DNA from: JBGPQJ01 sp963709295
GTDB taxonomy: Bacteria; Chloroflexota; Anaerolineae; Anaerolineales; Villigracilaceae
Assembly: GCA_963709295.1 (NCBI GenBank)
Contig: CAVPVW010000008.1
Location: forward strand, 124,001 to 188,000
Direction of reading: 5' to 3'
Length of the DNA: 64,000 nt
Shown: positions 35,706 to 45,356 of the stretch, piece after piece
How the letters are laid out: every line of letters begins with the position of its first letter
Position numbering within the stretch: position 1 is the stretch's first letter
Translations under genes and position numbers: made by a program
Notes under the pieces: model-generated
Database searches by the model: none
The model's input: only the letters and a program-made list of their open reading frames with translations
What the model was told of the DNA's origin: nothing

Positions 35706-36467
35706 ATGCGCATTGTTCGTTATGTTTACAAGAACGAAGAACCTGCTTATGGGTGGGTCTTCGAAAACAAGGTTGGGGGTATTGACGGGGATATCTTTGG
35801 TGAGTACCGCCGGCTCGAGGCGGAAATCCCGCTCGAGGCGGTCAAGCTGCTGGCTCCATCCCGGCCGAGCAAGATCGTCTGCATCGGGAGGAATTACACC
35901 GAACACGCCAAGGAATTGGGCAACGAAGTCCCTCAGATTCCGCTGATCTTCATGAAGCCACCGTCGTCCATCATCAATCCCGGCGATACCATCATCCTGC
36001 CGCCGCAGTCGAAGCAGGTGGAGCACGAGGCTGAACTGGTGGCGGTCATCGGCAAACGCGGACGCAACATCCCGCCCGAACAAGCCAAGGAATACATCCT
36101 CGGCTATACCATCGGTAACGACATCACCGCCCGGGACCTGCAGAAAACCGACGGGCAGTGGACTCGCGCCAAGGGCTTCGACACCTTCTGCTCCTTCGGC
36201 CCCTGGATCGACACGGAATTCGACATCACTGACGCGCTCATCTCGTGCAAGGTCAGCGGGCAGCCCCGTCAGATGGCCTCCACCCGTGACATGGTCTTCA
36301 ACGTGGGCAAGATCGTCGCGTTCATCTCTTCCGTGATGACGCTCGAGCCCGGCGATTTGATCTTCACCGGCACGCCTGCGGGTGTGGGTCCGCTCCATGA
36401 TGGGGATGTAGTCGAGGTGGACATCGACGGGCTGGGAGTGTTGAGCAATCCGGTGAGAAAGGAATAG
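35706..36467 (+). CDS. fumarylacetoacetate hydrolase family protein
   Basis: 253 aa. The FAH fold is shown by KIVCIGRNYTEHAKELG, VEHEAELVAVIGKRGR with the metal-binding E108 and E110, GYTIGNDITARDLQ with D139, RAKGFDTFCSFGPWI, and the end GDLIFTGTPAGVGPLHDGDVVEV. Such enzymes hydrolyse or decarboxylate 2-oxo-acyl compounds such as acylpyruvates, or isomerise 2-hydroxyhepta-2,4-dienedioates. The substrate is not settled by context. I start at the ATG at 35706, which has GGAGGA upstream; the in-frame extension to 35631 is not conserved-looking. No other catabolic gene is near. Confidence 0.85.
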   Translation: MRIVRYVYKNEEPAYGWVFENKVGGIDGDIFGEYRRLEAEIPLEAVKLLAPSRPSKIVCIGRNYTEHAKELGNEVPQIPLIFMKPPSSIINPGDTIILPPQSKQVEHEAELVAVIGKRGRNIPPEQAKEYILGYTIGNDITARDLQKTDGQWTRAKGFDTFCSFGPWIDTEFDITDALISCKVSGQPRQMASTRDMVFNVGKIVAFISSVMTLEPGDLIFTGTPAGVGPLHDGDVVEVDIDGLGVLSNPVRKE

Positions 36468-36531
36468 GAAATAGATATCAGAGACCAGCTATTTGACAGG
36501 TAGGAAGTCTTAACTGGGTATTTCCCTAGGT

Positions 36532-36890
36532 ATGATTGGAGGAATTTATGAGCGAACGGGAAGAGTTTTTCTCAAAAAGCATAATCAACTTTTGAATATT
36601 GCATTATGGGCAAAGTATTTAGCCTGGATTGCTCTCCTTTTTTTCTTCATTCAGGCAATTACAGATTACTATAGTTTTTTTAATCCATTTAGAGAGCCAA
36701 TATACAGGAATACTGAGCTTTTTAGAATAGATCCAGGCATGGCGCTAAGATGCTTACCAACCCTTTAAGCTATTTACTCAAAGGAGCAATCTATTTTGTA
36801 GTGCTAAGGGGATATCGCTTGGACTAAATATGATTGCTGAAACTGACATTAATTATCGAGAGAAAATTAATCAGGGAGGAAGAATAATGA
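36532..36890 (+). pseudogene. AT-rich cassette gene A: small membrane protein, frameshifted
   Basis: Stitched product of about 118 aa: an N-terminal GIYERTGRVFLKKHNQLL, a hydrophobic helix AKYLAWIALLFFFIQAI, a loop, then a second hydrophobic part NPLSYLLKGAIYFVVLRGIS and the end GLNMIAETDINYREKI. The frame changes near 36748 and 36812, each time as if one base were missing. The product would end at the TGA overlapping the start of gene B (ATGA at 36887-36890) if one more base is restored. GC content is clearly lower than in FAH and mvk on either side. I recall similar two-helix proteins paired with 'ELLEIW' proteins in Anaerolineae; function unknown. Confidence 0.5.
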
Positions 36891-37434
36891 GCGACGTCCT
36901 TCGTGGGCAATCTACCGGAATTTTGAATAGAAAGAAACAGATGAATTGCTTGAAATCTGGAAAACAAATGACCGCGTTGAGTGGTTGATCTAGCGTTTGA
37001 AGTTTTAGAAGAAATTTTACGAAGAGAATCAATGATGTTCCCCCTCAGAATAGTCTATTTTGGAAAATAAAAAGGAGCAAGATGATGATTTGGAGGATTG
37101 GGAAGCAAAATTGGTCGATAATGAAAATGGAGCGGATTTGTACGATACTCTTGAAGTACTAACCTTGAACAACAACATCAACAAACTAGCAAAGATATAC
37201 ATATTTGTGACGGTAGGTTTGACAATAATAAATTTTGGATACGTACAAAGTCTCTTTCAGGGTATTTTTCCTGGTTTGCAGGAATTACCAATGGTTCTCT
37301 TTAGCATAACTATTACTGTTGTAGCTGTTGGAATAGATATCCTTATCGTTAATTATTCGCTTAAGGCCTTGGCGTATATATTACGAATTCTTATGGAAAT
37401 GGAATTCAACAGTCGAGGGGCAAAAAGCAATTGA
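36887..37434 (+). pseudogene. AT-rich cassette gene B: ELLEIW-motif membrane protein, frameshifted
   Basis: Stitched product of about 182 aa. GGGAGGAAG precedes the ATG. After MSDVLRGQSTGILN comes the motif TDELLEIWKTNDRVEW then DLAFEVLEEIL and INDVPPQN, then an acidic stretch DDDLEDWEAKL and two hydrophobic helices (LAKIYIFVTVGLTIINFGYV and LFSITITVVAVGIDILIV) with a charged end. Four breaks, near 36930, 36985, 37022 and 37070, each need one added base; at 36985 the added base restores the serine of the EWSD motif. The ELLEIW...PPQ segment is, from memory, a recurring module in Anaerolineae membrane and transporter-linked proteins. Composition is AT-rich like gene A. Confidence 0.55.
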
Positions 37435-37491
37435 AATAATGAATAAGTTCACGCAAGCAGAAAACATCCGAAACTCACGCTCCATGTTTTT

Positions 37492-38418
37492 TTATTGCAC
37501 CGTGGTGATGATCGTATTCTTCGCCCCGACAGTCCTCAGTGCATTGGCGATGATTTCTGCACGGTCCGGCTTGACCAGCGCGATCATGTTGCCCCCGCGC
37601 CCGCCTCCGCTGAGCTTGGCTCCCAGCGCTCCTGTGCTGCGCGCCACGTGCACCAGCAGGTCCAGCTCCGGGCTGGAGACGGTCATGGTCTGAAGCAGCT
37701 CATGATTCTGGTTCATCAAATCCCCCAACAGAGGTGCAGCTCCTGCCTCGATAGCGACGCGGGCGCGTTTTGCGAGGTCTCCCACCTGGTCGAAGCTCTT
37801 CTCCCAATGAGGAATTTCTCTCTCCCAGAGACGCCGTACATCCGCAACTGATTCCTTGGTCGGTGCAGGGATGCCGGTGTCGCCAATCACAATAGTGAAT
37901 GGCGCGCCAACCCGCAGGGTCTCGATGGACTGTCCTTTCACAAAGTAAACCGGGCACGCGTAGGTCACCACGGTATTGTCGATGCCTGATGGCGTGCCGT
38001 GGTAAAGGGCTTCGGTACCGTAGGCTAGCTGGCTGACCTGGTCATCCGACAGAGGCATCCCCAGGTGAGCGGACAACGCCCGGGCAATCGCCACCGAGAC
38101 CGCCGCACCGGAGCCTAATCCTGATGCAACGGGGATGGTCGAGTGGATGTGGATGGTCAGGGGTAGTTTGTAAGTGATCCCCACCGCTTTTAATGTGCCG
38201 ATGATGAGGACAGACAAAGGGTGGGAATCGGGCAGCGACCCCAGTTCGGCATGCAGGGAAATGTCCGGCGCGTCGATCCAGATTCCGGGCTGGCGCGAGT
38301 CCGTCACCTCCACATCGGCATGCACCTGGGTCACCGGCGCCGCGATCGCCGGCCGGCCGTAGACGACAGCATGTTCACCGAACAGGATGATCTTTCCAGG
38401 CGCAGATGCGGTGGTCAT
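37492..38418 (-). CDS. mvk: mevalonate kinase
   Basis: 308 aa GHMP kinase that phosphorylates mevalonate for isoprenoid synthesis. Motif 1 is SAPGKIILFGEHAVVYGRPA (K9, E15), motif 2 is PVASGLGSGAAVSVAIA (P-loop-like, residues 96-112), the catalytic aspartate D147 lies in GTPSGIDN, and motif 3 is AKLSGGGRGGNMIAL. The ATG at 38418 overlaps the stop of ubiA (ATGA), so the two are translationally coupled. Its presence implies the mevalonate pathway, as known for several Chloroflexi. The rest of the pathway is not in this window. Confidence 0.92.
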   Translation of the reverse strand: MTTASAPGKIILFGEHAVVYGRPAIAAPVTQVHADVEVTDSRQPGIWIDAPDISLHAELGSLPDSHPLSVLIIGTLKAVGITYKLPLTIHIHSTIPVASGLGSGAAVSVAIARALSAHLGMPLSDDQVSQLAYGTEALYHGTPSGIDNTVVTYACPVYFVKGQSIETLRVGAPFTIVIGDTGIPAPTKESVADVRRLWEREIPHWEKSFDQVGDLAKRARVAIEAGAAPLLGDLMNQNHELLQTMTVSSPELDLLVHVARSTGALGAKLSGGGRGGNMIALVKPDRAEIIANALRTVGAKNTIITTVQ

Positions 38419-39284
38419 GTCAGGTAAAAGACAGCCATCACCGCCAGCCCCCACAGGACAACCGTCGCTTGCAGCGGTCGATCCGAGAGCAGCACTTCCT
38501 CCGGTGCACCGGCGGCATGCGTCACCTGGATCAGGTAGAGGTAACGAAAGATGCCATACATGACAAAGGGGATGGTCAACATCATGGTGTGGTTGGCAGG
38601 GACATTGGGCGCGAAGAAAGTGTAAAGTGCATACACCACGATGGTCATGCCCGAGACGATGGTGATGTACTGGTCAAGCAGCGGCAGGGTGTAACCGTCA
38701 AGGACCTTGCGATGCGCCCCTGCGCCGTGTGTCAGCAGCGCCAGCTCCGAACGGCGTTTGCCAAAGCCGATATAAAGGGCAAACAACGTGGTGAGCACAT
38801 ACAGCCAAGGCGAAAAGCGTTCCACGGTGATGAGCGTCACGCCGGCATGCACGCGCAGAACAAAGCCGGCGGAGATGACCAGCACATCGAGAATAGCAAA
38901 GTGCTTGAGCCACAACGAATACGCCACGATGAGCAGGAAATAAACCAGCAGTACAACAAAGAACTCCGGAGAGAGGATGTAACCCAGCGGGAGAGAAATC
39001 ACGACCAGCGCAATGCCCGCTGTCCATGCCACCGGAAGAGGCAGCTTGCCCGAGGCAATCGGGCGGTTCTTCTTGACCGGGTGCTGCTTGTCTGATTCAA
39101 CATCAGCAAGGTCGTTGAAGATGTAAACAGCGCTGGAAACGAGACAGAATAAAATGAAACCCGCCGTGGTGCGTAGAAATGCATCCAGGTTGAAGAATTG
39201 CTGGTCGAAGACCAGCGCGGCGTAGACGATGATGTTTTTCGTCCACTGGCGCGGGCGCATGGATTTGAGCAAGGCGCGAAACAT
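38415..39284 (-). CDS. UbiA-family prenyltransferase, decaprenyl-phosphate phosphoribosyltransferase type
   Basis: 289 aa with eight or nine helices. The first Asp-rich motif is NDLADVESDKQHP (N57-D58-x2-D61-x3-D65) and KKNRPIASG follows, typical of 5-phosphoribose:decaprenyl-phosphate transferases. IGFGKRRSEL lies in the second cytoplasmic loop. Such enzymes start decaprenyl-phospho-arabinose or -ribose synthesis for cell-surface glycans. That role fits the coupled mevalonate kinase and the glycosyltransferase block starting 4 kb away. The ATG at 39284 has no ribosome site: the end of the tnpB element lies about 20 bases upstream and TAAAAT is 10 bases before the ATG, so translation may be leaderless or follow tnpB read-through. 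Confidence 0.8.
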   Translation of the reverse strand: MFRALLKSMRPRQWTKNIIVYAALVFDQQFFNLDAFLRTTAGFILFCLVSSAVYIFNDLADVESDKQHPVKKNRPIASGKLPLPVAWTAGIALVVISLPLGYILSPEFFVVLLVYFLLIVAYSLWLKHFAILDVLVISAGFVLRVHAGVTLITVERFSPWLYVLTTLFALYIGFGKRRSELALLTHGAGAHRKVLDGYTLPLLDQYITIVSGMTIVVYALYTFFAPNVPANHTMMLTIPFVMYGIFRYLYLIQVTHAAGAPEEVLLSDRPLQATVVLWGLAVMAVFYLT

Positions 39285-39301
39285 GAATGTATTTTAACTG
39301 T

Positions 39302-39420
39302 GATACTCCCCATGCCTAGAGGGCAGGGGCTTCGTGGGCGATGCCCAGGGATTGTAGCCCCAATCCCAATATATTAATCGCAGCATTTTGATCTCTATCC
39401 ATGCTGAGACCGCAGATGGG
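39302..39420 (-). ncRNA. probable omega RNA (TnpB guide RNA scaffold)
   Basis: In IS200/IS605 elements the guide RNA is made from the 3' end of tnpB through the right end, with the first bases beyond the element acting as guide. Here that scaffold would include the right-end hairpin at 39306-39336 and the guide would begin TATCACAGTTAAAATACATT, i.e. the ubiA leader. The exact ends are not determined; the call rests on element type and position. Confidence 0.4.
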
Positions 39421-40429
39421 ACACGTATGAACTCGGACGGACAAAGATTTCTCAACCATCGTTCCACAGCAGGAGCATTGCCTGGATGTGTTGCGTGGAT
39501 CAACCGTCACGACCACCCGACCAGCGTTCTCAGCTTTGTACGTGGTGTACGCGATCAGTTGATTCCAGGCTGCATCCGAGATGCTTTTCGCCAAATAATG
39601 GTTTCGAAGCATGTTCTTTTCAGCCAGCTTTTCAAAAACGATCTTGCCGAAACTGTCCACCCATTCACGACTCGAGTTGGTGAGCGAAATCTTTCCGGCG
39701 GTTGGCAATGCGCTGGTGGATGTGCTGCACGACTCTGCGACGTAGCATCCGTTCCAGGGTACCCTGCCCGGCTTTCGAGAGCTTTCGTTGGGCTTTGGCC
39801 AGGTCTTTTTCATTACTGCGGAAGAAGCGGGGACTAGGAACTTTCTCACCTGTGGAAAGCGTTGCATAACTCTCAATTCCCATGTCCACACCCACCGCTA
39901 AATCATTGACCAGCAAGGGTTCAGGTTCGACTTCACACACGAAACAGGCATACCAATTACCAATAACATCTCGTTGGATGGTGAGCGTTTTGATCCTGCC
40001 TGCTACAGGACGATGCAGAAGGATCTTCACTGTCCCAATTTTGGAAAGCCGCAACCCGTTGTCCCCTAGCTCAAAACCAGACTGTTTGAAGGGGAAGCTA
40101 TCGTATCGACCATAACCTCGAAAACGTGGATAGCCTGGCTTTTCACCCGCCTGCAACCTGCGAAAAAACGCCCTGAACGCCAGATCAACGCGCTCCTGGA
40201 CATTCTGCAAGACTTGAGAATGCGTGCCTTTCAATTCAGGGTGGTTCCGCTTCCAAACAGTGAGCAGTTTATTCGTGTCGTACAGCGAAAGCGGCTTTTC
40301 CTTCCTGCTCCCAGGCTATTTTACGGGTGGCAAGCGTCTTGTTGTAGACCCAAGGTACACTTCCAGCGTATGGATCAGTTGGGTGCGTTGGTTTTTGGAG
40401 GGGCGCAGGCGGTACTTGAAGGTTTTCAT
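39316..40429 (-). CDS. tnpB: TnpB RNA-guided nuclease (IS200/IS605 OrfB), three frameshifts
   Basis: About 371 aa when joined. N-terminus MKTFKYRLRPSKNQRTQLIH is the standard TnpB start, followed by WVYNKTLATRKIAWEQEGK. The RuvC nuclease is complete: first Asp in AVGVDMGIESYA (codon at 39886), Glu in GKIVFEKLAEKNM (about 39633), last Asp in MDRDQNAAINIL (about 39393). The zinc ribbon CSCCG...CPICG lies between the second and third. Frame breaks are near 40366, 40300 and 39670. If these are assembly errors the nuclease should be active, since every catalytic residue is kept. Promoter at 40459-40487; transcription points into ubiA. Confidence 0.88.
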
Positions 40430-40458
40430 TTTTAATCGTCTTTTCGTGTTGCGCCTCT

Positions 40459-40487
40459 TGTATAGCACGCACGTTCTATAATGTCAA
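40459..40487 (-). promoter_or_regulatory. promoter of tnpB
   Basis: Minus-strand TTGACA (40487-40482) and TATACA (40464-40459) with a 17-base spacer, about 30 bases before the tnpB ATG. Confidence 0.7.
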
Positions 40488-40553
40488 GCTTTTCATCATG
40501 TATCCTCTTCCTAAAGCAAGGGGCTTTATAGTGCTGTTTGGTAAAATGGAGAT

Positions 40554-41369
40554 ATGCCCAAAACTCGTCTGGATTTATTGATGGTGGAACACGACCTGGC
40601 TGAAAGCCGCTCGCTCGCTCAAAGGTTGATCATGGCTGGTCAGGTGAGAGTGAACGGACAGGTCGTGTTTAAACCTGCCACAGCCATATCAAATGATTCT
40701 GTACTGGAAGTGGATACAGGGCCACGATTTGTCTCGCGCGGCGGAGAAAAGCTGGAAGCCGCCTTCCTGGCTTGGCCGGTGGATGTTACCGGCTGCGTCT
40801 GTGCCGACGTGGGCGCGTCCACCGGCGGGTTCACCGACTGCTTGCTGCAGCATGGGGCGGCGAAAGTATATGCCATCGACGTGGGCAAGGGTATCCTGCA
40901 TTGGAAGCTGCGTTCCGATCCGCGCGTGGTGGTGATGGAGGAGACCAACGCACGCTTCGTCGAGTCGCTGCCCGAGCCTGTGCAGTGGGTCGTGTGCGAT
41001 GCGTCGTTTATTTCATTGAAGATTCTGCTGCCGGTGATAAGGAAATGGTTACCCTCACCCCCATCCCCTCTCCCGGCGGGAGAGGGGCACAGGGGTGAGG
41101 GAGAAGTTATCACCCTCATCAAACCCCAATTCGAGGCTGGGCGCAAGGAATCCGCCAAAGGAGATGGGGTGATCCGGGACCCGGATGTACATCGCCGAGT
41201 GCTGGAAGAAGTGCTCACCTTTGCACAAGACAATGGCTTCAGTGTGCGCGGACTCATCCGCAGCCCGGTGCTGGGACCCAAGGGGAACGTGGAGTTTCTG
41301 GCGTGGCTGACAATGTCGGGGGAAAGCATTTCTCTCGAAGATGCCATCCAAACCGCGCTGGCAGGCTGA
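40554..41369 (+). CDS. tlyA: TlyA-family rRNA 2'-O-methyltransferase, with palindromic insert
   Basis: 271 aa. An S4 RNA-binding domain (TRLDLLMVEHDLAESRSLAQ and onward) is followed by an FtsJ-like methyltransferase: FVSRGGEKLEAAF, motif I CADVGASTGGFTDCLL, DVGKGILHWKLR, and WVVCDASFISLK. TlyA methylates the ribose of 16S and/or 23S cytidines; it was first named hemolysin. Residues about 167-183 (PSPPSPLPAGEGHRGEG) interrupt the fold before EVITLIKPQFEAGR; they are encoded by the palindrome at 41052-41101 and are not part of the family. The reading frame is kept. The ATG lies just beyond the left end of the tnpB element. Confidence 0.88.
   Translation: MPKTRLDLLMVEHDLAESRSLAQRLIMAGQVRVNGQVVFKPATAISNDSVLEVDTGPRFVSRGGEKLEAAFLAWPVDVTGCVCADVGASTGGFTDCLLQHGAAKVYAIDVGKGILHWKLRSDPRVVVMEETNARFVESLPEPVQWVVCDASFISLKILLPVIRKWLPSPPSPLPAGEGHRGEGEVITLIKPQFEAGRKESAKGDGVIRDPDVHRRVLEEVLTFAQDNGFSVRGLIRSPVLGPKGNVEFLAWLTMSGESISLEDAIQTALAG
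41052..41101. repeat. double palindromic element inserted in frame in tlyA
   Basis: Outer arms CCCTCACCCC/GGGGTGAGGG (41052-41061 and 41092-41101) enclose inner arms CCCCTCTCCC/GGGAGAGGGG (41065-41074 and 41078-41087) with a GGC loop. It is translated as PSPPSPLPAGEGHRGEG. A shorter relative is at 30348-30373. Confidence 0.75.
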
Positions 41370-41421
41370 ATTCAGCAGCTTAACAGCTTGGATTGGTTCA
41401 AATAAGACTATTAGAATCGGT

Positions 41422-41427
41422 TATACT
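41422..41427 (+). promoter_or_regulatory. -10 box immediately upstream of lepA
   Basis: TATACT lies only 10 bases before the lepA ATG and no ribosome site is present. If used, the lepA mRNA would be leaderless. The -35 match is poor. Confidence 0.35.
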
Positions 41428-41437
41428 TTTGCCGACC

Positions 41438-43243
<1,806 letters not shown>

Positions 43244-43248
43244 GGCGG

Positions 43249-44322
43249 ATGGTTTCTGCCCGAATCTCTATGACCACCGCCTCCCCCATGCGTGATGCGC
43301 GCCGCTGGCTGCCGGGAGTCCTCGTCAGCCTGATCGCCATTGCTGCACTTCTCTATCTGGTGGACTGGCGCGCGGTCGTCCTGGCATTCACCACTCTCGA
43401 TTGGAAGGTTGTTCCTTTCTTTGTGGCGCTCTACCTCGCCTCCACTTCCAGCCGGGCGATGGCCTCACGGACGCTTCTTGAAAACCGACCGACCTTCCCG
43501 CAATCCTACATCGCCATGATGCAGGGTTACCTTTTAAATAACCTGCTTCCGCTGCGGCTCGGTGAACTCGGTCGCGCCTTCCTGCTGGGTCGAAAGATCA
43601 ACGTCAGCATGTTCCACGTCCTCTCGACCATCATCATCGAACGGGTGATCGACCTGGCGTTGGCAGCGGCGCTGACCATCCTCGTCCTGCCTCGCGTGGT
43701 GGAGATGGATTGGGTCGAACCGGTGGCCTTCACCACGTTGACCGTTGTGGCGATTGGACTCCTTTCGCTGGCTGTGATGGCGCGCCTGCGCACCCCTTTG
43801 CATGGATGGGTGGAGCGTATCGCCAGGCGGGTCAGCCTTGTAAGAAAATACCTTCTTCCGGTATTCGATTCCCTGCTGGACGGCCTTTCCGCGCTGACGA
43901 GTGTCCGCGGCACCGCCCTGACCTTTGGCTGGATGGGACTCGCCTGGGCATTCGGAGTCACCAATTATTGGGTGCTGCTGCGCGGCTTTGTCCCGGATGC
44001 GCCTTTTTGGTGGGCGCTGTTCGTCATCGGTATCGCCTCATTCGGAGTGGCGCTGCCCTCCGCGCCCGCCGCGTTGGGAGTATTTGAGGGGGCTATCGTA
44101 GCCGCGCTGGTCATTCTGGGCGTTCCCCCGGCTACTGCGCTGGCGTACGCCATCCTGCTGCACTTCTTCCACATTATCATTTCCAGCATCTTCGGTTTCT
44201 ACGGATTCGCAAAGGACGGCGAGAGCCTGATGGGAATGTACGGCAGGCTGTCCAACCGCTCAAAGGAATTATCGCCCTCGGAGCAGACTTCCGAGGAAAC
44301 GGGGAGGGACCATGTCGGTTAA
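43249..44322 (+). CDS. lysylphosphatidylglycerol synthase-type transmembrane protein (UPF0104/AglD-like)
   Basis: 357 aa, eight or nine helices. Signature stretches are GYLLNNLLPLRLGELGRAFLLGRK and STIIIERVIDLALAAAL near the start and FGVALPSAPAALGVFEGAIVAAL in the second half, typical of the MprF-flippase-like / AglD family. These proteins lack the lysyl-transferase domain and are linked to lipid or lipid-sugar flipping and glycosylation. The start lies 5 bases after the lepA stop. The 3' end overlaps the SDR epimerase gene by 11 bases, tying it to the glycan block; a role in moving a lipid-linked sugar is inference. Confidence 0.78.
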   Translation: MVSARISMTTASPMRDARRWLPGVLVSLIAIAALLYLVDWRAVVLAFTTLDWKVVPFFVALYLASTSSRAMASRTLLENRPTFPQSYIAMMQGYLLNNLLPLRLGELGRAFLLGRKINVSMFHVLSTIIIERVIDLALAAALTILVLPRVVEMDWVEPVAFTTLTVVAIGLLSLAVMARLRTPLHGWVERIARRVSLVRKYLLPVFDSLLDGLSALTSVRGTALTFGWMGLAWAFGVTNYWVLLRGFVPDAPFWWALFVIGIASFGVALPSAPAALGVFEGAIVAALVILGVPPATALAYAILLHFFHIIISSIFGFYGFAKDGESLMGMYGRLSNRSKELSPSEQTSEETGRDHVG

Positions 44323-45337
44323 TTATTTCATCACCGGAGGGGCCGGCTTCATCGGCTCGAACTACGTCCACCGGCTGCTCAAGCGCGGCGAGAAGGTCAC
44401 TATCTACGATAACCTCAGCCGCGCCGGCGCGCCGCGCAACCTCGCCTGGCTGAAAGAAACCTTCGGGGAATCAGCGTTCAAGCTGGTGGTCGGCGATGTA
44501 CGCGACGCAGGTTTGCTGGCGGTATCTGCACGCGAAGCAGATGTCATCATCCATCTGGCAGCCCAGGTCGCTGTGACCACCTCCGTGGTCAGGCCGCGCG
44601 AGGACTTCGAGATCAACGCTGGGGGCACGTTCAACGTGCTCGAGGCAGCGCGCCTCAATGAACGCAAGCCGGTGGTGATCTATGCCTCGACCAACAAGGT
44701 CTATGGCGGCATGGAGGATGTGCGCGTGGTGGAGAAGGCCACCCGCTGGGAATATGAAAATCTGCCCTTCGGCGCGTCGGAAACCCAACCGCTCGATTTC
44801 CACTCGCCGTACGGGTGCAGCAAGGGCGCCGGCGACCAGTACGTGCGTGATTACTCCCGCATCTACGATCTGCCGACGGTCGTCATGCGCCAGTCCTGCA
44901 TCTACGGTCCTCGCCAGTTTGGCGTGGAGGACCAGGGCTGGGTGGCGTGGATGGTCATCGCCGCCGTGACGGGACGCCCGCTTTCCATTTACGGCGACGG
45001 CAAGCAGATCCGCGATCTGCTGCATGTGGATGATTTACTGGATGCCTATGATGCTGTGCTAAAAAGAAAGGACAGCGTCAAGGGCGAAGTCTTCAATCTC
45101 GGGGGCGGACCCGTAAACACGTTGTCCATCTGGACCGAGTTCGGACCGATGCTCGAGAAACTCTTGGGTAAATCCATCCCGGTGACGCGCGGCGACTGGC
45201 GCCCCGGTGACCAAAAGGTCTTCGTCGCAGACATCCGTAAAGCTGAAAAAGTACTTGGCTGGAAACCAAAGATCAATGTAGAAAACGGCGTGAAGCAATT
45301 GTTTGACTGGGTCAATGCCAATAAGGAATTATTCTAG
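44312..45337 (+). CDS. NAD-dependent SDR epimerase, CDP-paratose 2-epimerase-like
   Basis: 341 aa extended SDR. The Rossmann loop is FITGGAGFIGSNY (6-18), the catalytic triad is around S126/T127 in YASTNKVYG and Y167-x3-K171 in SPYGCSKG. STNKVYG, MRQSCIYGPRQFG and DQGWVAWMVIAAV are traits of the TyvE branch (CDP-paratose to CDP-tyvelose) instead of the GalE branch. It changes a nucleotide sugar in the cytoplasm, presumably for the glycosyltransferases next to it. The exact sugar is not certain because no CDP-sugar synthesis genes are in the window. It overlaps the previous gene by 11 bases; GGAGGGACC lies upstream. Confidence 0.82.
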   Translation: MSVNYFITGGAGFIGSNYVHRLLKRGEKVTIYDNLSRAGAPRNLAWLKETFGESAFKLVVGDVRDAGLLAVSAREADVIIHLAAQVAVTTSVVRPREDFEINAGGTFNVLEAARLNERKPVVIYASTNKVYGGMEDVRVVEKATRWEYENLPFGASETQPLDFHSPYGCSKGAGDQYVRDYSRIYDLPTVVMRQSCIYGPRQFGVEDQGWVAWMVIAAVTGRPLSIYGDGKQIRDLLHVDDLLDAYDAVLKRKDSVKGEVFNLGGGPVNTLSIWTEFGPMLEKLLGKSIPVTRGDWRPGDQKVFVADIRKAEKVLGWKPKINVENGVKQLFDWVNANKELF

Positions 45338-45356
45338 GGGATCAGCCAGGCACATC

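Larger units (their letters stand above)
39302..40529 (-). mobile_element. IS200/IS605-type element with tnpB only
   Basis: Related subterminal palindromes mark the ends: left end 40501-40529 (TATCCTCTTCCTAAAGCAAG then GGGCTTTAT on the plus strand) and right end 39302-39336 (GATACTCCCCATGCCTAGAG then GGCAGGGGCTTC). Both have the form CTC/CCC...AGGGGCTT. The right-end stem pairs CCCC-TGCC with GGCA-GGGG with one bulge. Between them is tnpB with its own promoter. No tnpA is present, so the element is non-autonomous for transposition or an IS1341-like group member. It is inserted directly upstream of ubiA. Confidence 0.75.

Noticed and set aside
39285..40535. tnpA (Y1 transposase) in the IS element
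   Set aside because: No HUH or Y1-type open frame lies between the ends; only tnpB is present.
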